From Bacillus sp. EB600 (GTDB taxonomy: Bacteria; Bacillota; Bacilli; Bacillales; Cytobacillaceae), in NCBI RefSeq assembly GCF_024494385.1, contig NZ_JAEVLT010000033.1, positions 1 to 52,310 on the forward strand: a stretch of 52,310 bases of DNA, written 5' to 3'. How positions within the stretch are numbered: position 1 is the first letter of the stretch; each line of letters opens with the position of its first letter. The notes beneath the pieces are model-generated. The model did no database searches, was not told where the DNA came from, and saw nothing but the letters and a program-made list of their open reading frames with translations. A program made the position numbers and the translations under genes. Shown here piece after piece: positions 8,253-15,265 of this stretch.

Positions 8253-9356
8253 GTGGAATTTTTACTATTATACATTTTTCTTGCATTCAGTTTAATGCTT
8301 TTTATGTATTCGAAAAAAATATATGTAGGTACAGCTGCGATGGCTGCTGTTATGGCATTTGGAATTACGACACAAGGGGTTCTTTTTAATTTTTTTGGCA
8401 GTCATTTCTTTTATAGCACAGGTGGAAGAATTCTTAGTATATTGGACCTAGCCTTATGGAGCTCTTTTGTATTTTCCTTTGCTTTATCGTACTTCAATAA
8501 AAAATTTAAAGAAGTACATTATTCCAATCTAATCAATCGCTTTGGAATGGGAACATGGGTTGCAGGCACTTCTATTTGTGGAATCTTAGTTGATAAACAA
8601 TTTAACGAATGGGAATTTTTCGTTAAAATCATTTTATGCATTAATGTAGCTCTGTGGGCTTTTTACATATGGATCTGTTTGAGAACTCTGGCGGATGTAC
8701 GTAACAAGCGCCTTACAAAAAGTGTTCATGGAGTCCTGCTTTTAACTACGGTAAGTACCCAGTCGCTAGTACTATTCGCTAGTACGGTTTATAAAGGTGT
8801 ACCCTTATTTATTGACCTCGTTCTCATTACAATCGGGATCGCATTCTATTTCGTCAGTGCTATTTTAATCATAAAACGGTACAGTTCACTTGGGACATGG
8901 TCCATTCGGACGGATTGGAACAATACAAACTGTATCCTTCATGGGGCATTGTCGATCACAGGTCTTGCCTGTCTTGTTTCACATCTCTTAACTAATCACA
9001 GTGTGATGATTATCTGGTTTTGTTCAGCGCTGGTTTTTCTTATTGTTGAATTGATCGAACTTTATCGACTTATTGACAGAATAAACTTTTATGGATGGAA
9101 GCGGGCCATTTTGGTTTATGATGTAAGTCAATGGAGCCGGGTTTTTACATTTGCGATGTTCTATACATTTACTTATCTGAGCGGACCAAACCTTTATTTC
9201 ATTTCACTCATTCGTAAAACGATTATTATTTCAGGAATATGGCTAGTCCTTCTGTTAGCAATTTTTGAAATAGGGCTGGTTGTAAAATATTTAAGTGGAA
9301 ATCATCCAACCAACTTGAAGAGAAGTTCTTCTGACGGGATTGATCCTTCATTTTAA
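8253..9356 (+). CDS. Multi-spanning membrane protein of unknown function
   Basis: About 367 residues with nine to eleven hydrophobic segments spread over the whole length and a short polar C-terminus. The FGMGTWVAGTS stretch and the ten-helix look vaguely recall the tellurite-resistance/C4-dicarboxylate (TDT, SLAC1-like) family. I cannot confirm that and assign no function. The GTG at 8253 has GGTGATC upstream; the ATG at 8241 lacks any ribosome binding site but cannot be excluded. The gene is unlinked to its neighbours: a terminator precedes it and the ECF promoter follows. Confidence 0.7.
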   Translation: MEFLLLYIFLAFSLMLFMYSKKIYVGTAAMAAVMAFGITTQGVLFNFFGSHFFYSTGGRILSILDLALWSSFVFSFALSYFNKKFKEVHYSNLINRFGMGTWVAGTSICGILVDKQFNEWEFFVKIILCINVALWAFYIWICLRTLADVRNKRLTKSVHGVLLLTTVSTQSLVLFASTVYKGVPLFIDLVLITIGIAFYFVSAILIIKRYSSLGTWSIRTDWNNTNCILHGALSITGLACLVSHLLTNHSVMIIWFCSALVFLIVELIELYRLIDRINFYGWKRAILVYDVSQWSRVFTFAMFYTFTYLSGPNLYFISLIRKTIIISGIWLVLLLAIFEIGLVVKYLSGNHPTNLKRSSSDGIDPSF

Positions 9357-9403
9357 TAATTCGGAACAAAATGCTACAAAATGCGTGGATTTCCTACTTG
9401 GGA

Positions 9404-9433
9404 TTGGCGATAATTTATCGACATTTGTATAAT
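9404..9433 (+). promoter_or_regulatory. Probable promoter of the ECF operon with a dyad in the spacer
   Basis: TTGGCG (9404-9409) and a consensus TATAAT (9428-9433) are 18 bp apart. The spacer begins within a perfect dyad, CGATAAtTTATCG (9408-9420), placed where a repressor would block RNA polymerase. The promoter call is from sequence; a repressor is inferred. Confidence 0.5.
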
Positions 9434-9532
9434 GACAATGAATAGACTTTTTAATACGCTGTCTTCCTCCAAAAAACATATAAGTGTATCGATATTTTTT
9501 TGGAATACTATTAATATCAAGGAGGGGAAAAG

Positions 9533-10390
9533 GTGGAGCCGATTATCCACATCGAGAATGTTTCTTTTTCTTATAAAATAAATGAACAAACGTCAGTTCC
9601 GGTCCTAAAAGATCTATCCTTTTCAATTTTCCCCGGAGAATATGTCGCTATTATTGGACACAACGGTTCAGGCAAGTCCACATTATCAAAGCATTTTAAC
9701 GGTCTATTGAAACCAAATTCAGGAGACGTGTGGGTTCACGGCCTTAATACGAAGGATGAAAGCAAAAAGAGGGAGATCCGCAAAGCCGTAGGAATTGTGT
9801 TTCAGCATCCTGATAACCAAATCGTTGCGACGATTGTTGAAGAGGATGTAGCATTTGGTCTTGAAAACATTGGAATCCCCCGGGATGAAATGAAAAAGCG
9901 GATTGATGAGGCACTAAATGTTGTGAAAATGTCTGAATTTCGCAAAAGGCCACCCCACCACTTATCAGGTGGGCAAAAACAAAGGGTTGCGATTGCCGGA
10001 GTGCTGGCTATGCATCCTGATTGTATCGTATTTGACGAAGCAACCAGTATGTTAGACAGCTTTGGCAGGAAAGAAGTCCTTCAAGTAATGAAAAAAATGA
10101 ACGATATGGGAATGACCATCGTTACTGTCACACACCGAATGTCAGAGGCAGCTGAAGCAGACCGCATTATTGTGATTGAGGGTGGACAAGTTGTTATGGA
10201 TGGATCACCGCGCGAAATTTTTAGACATAAGCAAAAATTAACAGCGCTTCAATTAGAAGTCCCGTCAGTAAGCCAAATGGCAGAAATTATTCATAATCGA
10301 TTTTCCGATTTCTCAAAAGATATGATTCAAGAAGATGAGCTCATCTCTGAAGTTGCAAGGCTCAGGGGGAGCAGGGGGTATTTAAGCTGA
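9533..10390 (+). CDS. ecfA1: ECF transporter ATPase EcfA1
   Basis: A 285-residue ABC ATPase of energy-coupling-factor vitamin transporters. It has Walker A GHNGSGKST (about 42-50), Q-loop QHPDNQ, signature LSGGQ and Walker B CIVFDEATSMLD. ECF-type ATPases pair as EcfA1/EcfA2 on the coupling helices of EcfT. The GTG start at 9533 has a strong AAGGAGGGG site about 6 nt away. Bacilli usually carry ecfA1-ecfA2-ecfT beside ribosomal protein genes; here the set is linked to its own S component, so it is probably a dedicated second system. Confidence 0.9.
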   Translation: MEPIIHIENVSFSYKINEQTSVPVLKDLSFSIFPGEYVAIIGHNGSGKSTLSKHFNGLLKPNSGDVWVHGLNTKDESKKREIRKAVGIVFQHPDNQIVATIVEEDVAFGLENIGIPRDEMKKRIDEALNVVKMSEFRKRPPHHLSGGQKQRVAIAGVLAMHPDCIVFDEATSMLDSFGRKEVLQVMKKMNDMGMTIVTVTHRMSEAAEADRIIVIEGGQVVMDGSPREIFRHKQKLTALQLEVPSVSQMAEIIHNRFSDFSKDMIQEDELISEVARLRGSRGYLS

Positions 10391-11277
10391 ACAGTCCCAA
10401 CCAACCTCTCATCGAGGTAATTAATTTATCACATATTTATATGAAAAATACTCCAATGGAGCATATTGCCTTACAGGGTGTAAACATGTATGCCAACGAA
10501 GGAGAGTGTATTGCGATTATCGGGCATACTGGTTCGGGAAAATCAACTTTAATCCAGCATTTCAATGGGTTAATGAGGCCCGAATCAGGAAAAGTGCTAA
10601 TTGATGGACAGGATTTATCCAATAAAAAGGTCGACTTAAAAACACTGAGGCGCAAGGTCGGATTGGTATTTCAAAATCCTGAGGATCAAATTTTTGAAAA
10701 AGTTATTGGTGATGACATCGCCTATGGGCCGTTCAAGCTTGGATTACCACTGAAGGAGGTAAGGGAGCGTGTGAAATGGGCTATGGGTGTTGTTGGTTTA
10801 GACTTTGAAGAAATGAAGGACAGGCAGACATTCGCGTTAAGTGGCGGCCAAAAACGAAAAGTTGCTCTTGCTGGCATTTTAGCACTAAAACCCAAAATCT
10901 TGGTACTTGACGAGCCGACCGCAGGCTTAGACCCAAAATCAAGAAATGAACTATTAGACAAAATTAAGTTTCTGAATAAGGAAGAGGGATTAACAGTCGT
11001 ATTTGTTTCACACAATATGGAAGAAGTGGCCTTTTTAGCTGATCGGGTCTATTGTATGGCGAATGGAACAGACGTGTTAACGGGGACGCCAAAAGAGATC
11101 TTCTCAGATAAAGAAAAGCTTGAGCGTTACCAAATTGGAACCCCCGAAACTGTACAGATTCTTTATCGGTTGACAGATCTTGGCTACAATGTGAATACAT
11201 CAGCATTTACAATTTCAGAAGCATCAGATGAAATTATGAAGGTTCTTAGCAGTAAAGAGGGTGGGCACAATGTCTAG
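10387..11277 (+). CDS. ecfA2: ECF transporter ATPase EcfA2 (apparent CTG start)
   Basis: Second ATPase of the ECF module: Walker A GHTGSGKST, Q-loop QNPEDQIFE, signature LSGGQKRK, Walker B ILVLDEPTAGLD. The first ATG in frame (10441) has no ribosome binding site and would cut off the first beta strand and the A-loop Tyr (HIYMKNTP). Upstream in frame lies only a CTG at 10387, overlapping the ecfA1 stop as CTGA, with AGGGGG about 8 nt before it. An in-frame TGA at 10348 closes the frame, and no ATG, GTG or TTG lies between. I therefore call a 296-residue protein starting at CTG. If that is wrong, the start is 10441 (278 aa). Confidence 0.85.
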   Translation: MNSPNQPLIEVINLSHIYMKNTPMEHIALQGVNMYANEGECIAIIGHTGSGKSTLIQHFNGLMRPESGKVLIDGQDLSNKKVDLKTLRRKVGLVFQNPEDQIFEKVIGDDIAYGPFKLGLPLKEVRERVKWAMGVVGLDFEEMKDRQTFALSGGQKRKVALAGILALKPKILVLDEPTAGLDPKSRNELLDKIKFLNKEEGLTVVFVSHNMEEVAFLADRVYCMANGTDVLTGTPKEIFSDKEKLERYQIGTPETVQILYRLTDLGYNVNTSAFTISEASDEIMKVLSSKEGGHNV

Positions 11278-12112
11278 TGAATTTGATCTTACTAGGAACA
11301 TAACAATCGGTCAGTATATACCAACGGATTCGTATATCCATCGATTAGACCCGAGAATTAAGCTATTCTTGTTTATTATTCTTGTATTAGCTATCGCACT
11401 TAATACTAGTTATCTTGGCAATGCAATCGGTCTTATCTTATCTTTTTATTTATTTTGGGCAGCAAAGATTCCAATTAGCTACGGTCTATCAGGCGTAAAG
11501 CCGGCAATTCCCTTTATTATTATTTTAGGGCTCCTGCAGCTGCTCTTTCAGGGCGAGCTTTTTTCGGGTGGAACTGTTTTCGTTCACTACGGATTTATCC
11601 TTATTACGAGTGAGAGCATTCGTCTTGTTATTGTTTCCACAGTCCGGTTTGTTGAGATTATTTTTTTAAGCAGTGTGTTAACGCTCTCAACATCAATTAC
11701 CGAATTAACTCATTCAATTCAGAGTTTACTAAGCCCGCTTCAGAAGATAAAATTTCCAGTCCATGAAATATCGCTCATCACGACAATTGCGATTCGTTTT
11801 GTCCCGACCTTCGCAATGGAAATGGAGAAAATGATGAAGGCACAAGCATCACGTGGGGCAGACTTTGGATCGGGAAGCTGGTGGAGAATCATTCAAAGAA
11901 CCAAGGATATGTTTCCGATCATCATTCCTTTATTCAATACAGCGTTATCAAGGGCTGAAGATCTTATTTTAGCAATGGAGTCACGCTGCTATACACCTGG
12001 AGGTGATCGAACCTCATTTCTTGTTTACAAAGCACGGCTGAAAGACTACGTTGTTTTAGTAATTGGATTAATCCTTGCTTTTACTTTATTCTTTTATCGT
12101 TTTCCATATTAA
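11270..12112 (+). CDS. ecfT: ECF transporter transmembrane subunit EcfT
   Basis: A 280-residue membrane scaffold joining the two ATPases to the substrate-binding S component. It shows several hydrophobic helices in the first two thirds. The two cytoplasmic coupling motifs follow: QASRGADF, and AMESRCY, where most relatives have AMEARGY. The ATG at 11270 overlaps the end of ecfA2 by 8 nt and has AGAGGGTGG upstream; a GTG at 11261 is too close to that site. Translational coupling with ecfA2 is likely. Confidence 0.9.
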   Translation: MSSEFDLTRNITIGQYIPTDSYIHRLDPRIKLFLFIILVLAIALNTSYLGNAIGLILSFYLFWAAKIPISYGLSGVKPAIPFIIILGLLQLLFQGELFSGGTVFVHYGFILITSESIRLVIVSTVRFVEIIFLSSVLTLSTSITELTHSIQSLLSPLQKIKFPVHEISLITTIAIRFVPTFAMEMEKMMKAQASRGADFGSGSWWRIIQRTKDMFPIIIPLFNTALSRAEDLILAMESRCYTPGGDRTSFLVYKARLKDYVVLVIGLILAFTLFFYRFPY

Positions 12113-12226
12113 TCCCAAAAGTGTGGGCACAGATATAATTTGTGAATTAATGTACAAATCTGCGAGATTAAACTAAAGTCGGCAAAATAACGAAACTAAG
12201 GTTTGTCCTAAAGGGAGGAAAAGTAA

Positions 12227-12781
12227 GTGAAAAAGTCATTAACGGTACGAGATATCGTTATTGCTGGTGTTTTAGGGGCGGTAGCAATTTTGTTAGGTGT
12301 TACAAGGCTAGGGTATATTCCTGTTCCAACAGCCGCCGGTAATGCTACGATCATGCACATACCAGCTATTATTGGTGGAATCATGCAGGGACCTGCTGTA
12401 GGTTTAATCGTTGGTGCCATTTTCGGTGTCTCATCTTTTTTAAATGCAACTGTACCTTTGTTCAAAGATCCACTTGTGGCTATTTTACCGCGCCTTTTTA
12501 TTGGAGTAGTAGCATGGCTGGTTTATGCAGGAATCCGTCGGAAGAGTGAGTTTCTAGCTGTTGCAGTATCATCGTTTTTGGGAACATTGACAAATACTGC
12601 GCTTGTTTTAATCATGGCGGTGATCCGCAATTACATGTCTGCAAAGGTTGCTTGGACAGTAGCAATTACGAACGGAATTCCGGAAGCAATTGTTGGGATG
12701 ATTGTGACTTTAGCTGTCGTGTTATCATGGAAGCAAGTGGGAAAAAGTAAAAAATCGAAGATATCTGATGAAGTAGAATGA
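12227..12781 (+). CDS. ECF transporter S component
   Basis: A 184-residue integral membrane protein with about six helices, of the ECF S-component type that includes RibU- and PanT-like proteins. The block HIPAIIGGIMQGPAVGLIVG and the later LPRLFIGVVAWLVY are typical of that group. It would bind a small molecule and dock on EcfT. The ligand cannot be read from the sequence; a vitamin or precursor is most likely. The GTG start has GGGAGGAAAAG upstream. A gap of 114 bp separates it from ecfT, and its stop overlaps the next start as ATGA, so it is tightly coupled to the S58 peptidase gene. Confidence 0.82.
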   Translation: MKKSLTVRDIVIAGVLGAVAILLGVTRLGYIPVPTAAGNATIMHIPAIIGGIMQGPAVGLIVGAIFGVSSFLNATVPLFKDPLVAILPRLFIGVVAWLVYAGIRRKSEFLAVAVSSFLGTLTNTALVLIMAVIRNYMSAKVAWTVAITNGIPEAIVGMIVTLAVVLSWKQVGKSKKSKISDEVE

Positions 12782-13737
12782 GCGGACAAATTATCGATGT
12801 GCCAGGTGTAAAGGTTGGTCAAAAACAGGATTTGAAGGCCTTAACAGGATGTACGGCCATCCTTTTTGAAGAAGGAGCAGTTGGAGGAGTAGATGTAAGA
12901 GGATCTGCTCCGGGTACCCGGGAAACAGATTTATTGAACCCAATCAATCTAGTGGAAAAAGTCCATGGAATTTGCTTGAGCGGCGGCAGCGCCTTTGGTT
13001 TGGATGCAGCTTCTGGTGTGATGCAGTATTTAGAAGATCAAGGGATTGGTTTGGATGTGGGTGTTGCGAAGGTTCCGATCGTTCCAGCAGCAGTCCTGTT
13101 TGATCTTGCAGTTGGTGATCCGAAAGTCCGCCCCAATAAGCAAATGGGCTATGAAGCAGCAGCACTAGCAACTCCGAAAAAGTTTCCTTCCGGTAATTAT
13201 GGTGCAGGCTGTGGTGCGACAGTCGGAAAATTAGCTGGACCTGATTCATGTATGAAGGGCGGACTTGGCAGTGCTTCGATTTGTTTGGAAAATGGGGTTG
13301 TGATTGGGGCAATTGTTGCGGTTAATGCGGTAGGAGAGATCCGCGATCCGGCTAATGGAAAAGTAATTGCAGGAGTCTATGATCGAAAAAGTGGAACGAT
13401 TCTAGATAGTATGACGCTGCTCGAGAAGAATTACCAAGCACCAATTCCGGCTGGAACGAATACTACCATTGGGGTAGTAGCCGTAAATGCCGATTTTACA
13501 AAGGCCGAAGTCAATAAAATTTCGCAAATGGCCCAGGACGGGTTTGCCAGGACCATTTATCCTGCCCATACCATGAATGATGGAGATACTATTTTTGCAG
13601 CAGCCACTGGGGGAATAAAGGTCCCAGTTGATGTTGCCGGTGCCTTAGCTGCAAAGGTAATCAAGATGGCCATTTTAGATGCCGTCCGTTCAGCTGAGAG
13701 TGTGGCAGGGATACCTGCGTATAATGATATTAATTGA
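12778..13737 (+). CDS. S58 (P1/DmpA-type) aminopeptidase
   Basis: A 319-residue self-processing hydrolase of the DmpA/BapA family, which includes L-aminopeptidase/D-esterases and beta-aminopeptidases. Visible blocks are GGSAFGLDAASG (about 69-80) and NYGAGCGATVGK (about 140-151). The putative cleavage and nucleophile site is GTNTTIGVVAVNA, where by alignment from memory the Asn228-Thr229 bond would be cut, giving an N-terminal Thr instead of the Ser of DmpA. No signal peptide is seen. The ATGA overlap with the S-component gene suggests that it acts on what the ECF transporter imports, such as an amide- or peptide-linked precursor. That link is inference. Confidence 0.82.
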   Translation: MSGQIIDVPGVKVGQKQDLKALTGCTAILFEEGAVGGVDVRGSAPGTRETDLLNPINLVEKVHGICLSGGSAFGLDAASGVMQYLEDQGIGLDVGVAKVPIVPAAVLFDLAVGDPKVRPNKQMGYEAAALATPKKFPSGNYGAGCGATVGKLAGPDSCMKGGLGSASICLENGVVIGAIVAVNAVGEIRDPANGKVIAGVYDRKSGTILDSMTLLEKNYQAPIPAGTNTTIGVVAVNADFTKAEVNKISQMAQDGFARTIYPAHTMNDGDTIFAAATGGIKVPVDVAGALAAKVIKMAILDAVRSAESVAGIPAYNDIN

Positions 13738-13760
13738 ACTATGGGTTGAGAGTAAAACAG

Positions 13761-13794
13761 AGGGATTTCCGTTAGTTGGAAATCCCTTTTTTTT
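13761..13794 (+). terminator. Terminator of the ECF operon
   Basis: AGGGATTTCC pairs perfectly with GGAAATCCCT around a 7-nt loop, followed by eight T. It ends the five-gene operon. Confidence 0.9.
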
Positions 13795-13953
13795 CTGTTA
13801 ATTAAGTAAATGTGCCCGAAGACAAAAAAAGAGCAAATAAATAGTAACAGATAAAGGCTATCGTCCAGTGAACGCAAAACCTTTTTTTATAAAAAAATCC
13901 TTTATTTTTGGAAATGTATGGAATATAATTTAAACTGTATTAAGGATAATAGT

Positions 13954-13969
13954 ACACTTAGTACAGATG
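13954..13969 (+). promoter_or_regulatory. Candidate operator of the GntR-type regulator
   Basis: TAGTACA occurs twice, 9 bp apart, giving also a GTAC-N5-GTAC dyad, directly between a TATAAT-like box (about 13922-13927) and the ribosome binding site. Position and symmetry suit autoregulation by the adjacent YtrA-type repressor. The binding itself is inferred. Confidence 0.4.
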
Positions 13970-13980
13970 AGGGGGTAATT

Positions 13981-14370
13981 ATGTTTGAGCTTGACATGAG
14001 AAGTCGTAAACCTATTTATGAACAGCTTGTCGACAAATTGAAAGAGTTGATCATTAATGAAGTATTTAAGTCTGATGAACAGCTGCCATCTGTCCGAACG
14101 CTTGCCGGCCAGCTTACGATTAATCCAAACACGATTCAAAAAGCCTATCGGGAACTCGAAACTCAAGGCTTTATTTATTCAATAAAAGGCAAAGGAAGCT
14201 TCGTAAATTCAAACCATCAGAAAAAAGATAAAGAAAGGATTGATTCGGTGAAAAGGGAGCTTGAAAAACTGATATTGGAGGCATTGTACCTTGGCGTTCC
14301 TGCTAATGAACTAATTGGGTTGGTCCAAGATTTAGAAGCTTCAAAAGGGGGAGGGGCAGGCAATGATTGA
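13981..14370 (+). CDS. GntR family regulator, YtrA subfamily
   Basis: A 129-residue repressor with an N-terminal winged helix (PIYEQLVDKLK, then LPSVRTLAGQLTINPNTIQKAYRELE) and the very short C-terminal tail typical of YtrA. That tail serves dimerisation and carries no large ligand domain. Such regulators usually control the ABC transporter operon they head. GAGGGGG lies about 7 nt before the ATG at 13981; the in-frame ATG at 13918 would precede the likely promoter. Its stop overlaps the next ATG by 8 nt, so the genes are co-translated. Confidence 0.9.
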   Translation: MFELDMRSRKPIYEQLVDKLKELIINEVFKSDEQLPSVRTLAGQLTINPNTIQKAYRELETQGFIYSIKGKGSFVNSNHQKKDKERIDSVKRELEKLILEALYLGVPANELIGLVQDLEASKGGGAGND

Positions 14371-15265
14371 ATTGAAGAAAGTGTGCAAAGGATTTGGCCG
14401 CTTTAACGTGATCGAAAACGTTGACCTTTCCATTCAAAAAGGATCCATTTATGGGTTAATTGGGTCGAATGGTGCTGGAAAAACAACCTTAATTAAACTG
14501 TTGGCAGGGATCTATCAGCAAGATAAAGGTGAAGTCACGATAGATGGCATGCCGGTATTTGAAAATGTTCATTTGAAGCAAAACATTTTCTATATTCCGG
14601 ACCAGCCCTATTTCTTGTCTCATTATACAATTAAACAAATGGCCAGTTTTTATAAAAGTATCTATCCTAGCTGGAACGAAGAGCGTTTTCATAAGCTGGT
14701 GAAGCTGTTTGAAATTGACCTCGATAAAAAAATCCACACCTTTTCAAAGGGATGGCAAAGGCAGGTGGCATTTGTTCTGGCGCTTTCGGCAATGCCTGAG
14801 ATTCTTCTCCTGGATGAACCGTTGGATGGTCTTGATCCTGTTGTTAGAAAAAAAGTGAAGAACCTGTTAATTCAAGATGTCGCCGACAGGACAATGACCA
14901 TCTTAATTTCATCCCATAATCTCCGTGAGGTAGAAGATCTTTGTGACCATGTCGGGATCATCCATAAAGGAACGATTGTCATGGAAAAAGAGCTGGATGA
15001 ACTAAAATTGAACATCCATAAAGTCCAAGTTGCCTATCAAGGCGAGGGCCAAACGGAGAATGTACTGAAAAGTCTCCGCTCCCTTCATACAGAGAAAAGA
15101 GGGAGTATCCTCCTGTGCATAGTCCGAGGGGATGAGGATGAGATTGCTAAACAAATTCGGAAAACAAACCCGGTAATCTTTGATTTACTACCACTTACTC
15201 TCGAAGAAATATTCATTTATGAAATGGAGGATATCGGCTATGCCATTGAAAATGTCATTGTTTAA
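14363..15265 (+). CDS. ABC transporter ATP-binding protein (YtrB-like)
   Basis: A 300-residue ATPase with Walker A GSNGAGKTT (about 37-45) and Walker B ILLLDEPLDGLD. The signature is the unusual FSKGWQRQ in place of LSGGQ. About 80 C-terminal residues extend beyond the nucleotide-binding domain. It should power the membrane protein encoded next. YtrA-linked transporters often respond to cell-wall-active antibiotics in Firmicutes, but no substrate can be read here. The gene overlaps both neighbours. Confidence 0.87.
   Translation: MIELKKVCKGFGRFNVIENVDLSIQKGSIYGLIGSNGAGKTTLIKLLAGIYQQDKGEVTIDGMPVFENVHLKQNIFYIPDQPYFLSHYTIKQMASFYKSIYPSWNEERFHKLVKLFEIDLDKKIHTFSKGWQRQVAFVLALSAMPEILLLDEPLDGLDPVVRKKVKNLLIQDVADRTMTILISSHNLREVEDLCDHVGIIHKGTIVMEKELDELKLNIHKVQVAYQGEGQTENVLKSLRSLHTEKRGSILLCIVRGDEDEIAKQIRKTNPVIFDLLPLTLEEIFIYEMEDIGYAIENVIV

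Noticed and set aside
12944..13312. 122-codon antisense frame in the S58 peptidase gene
   Set aside because: It is a shadow of a strongly conserved coding region, rich in His/Gln/Ser, with no ribosome binding site.
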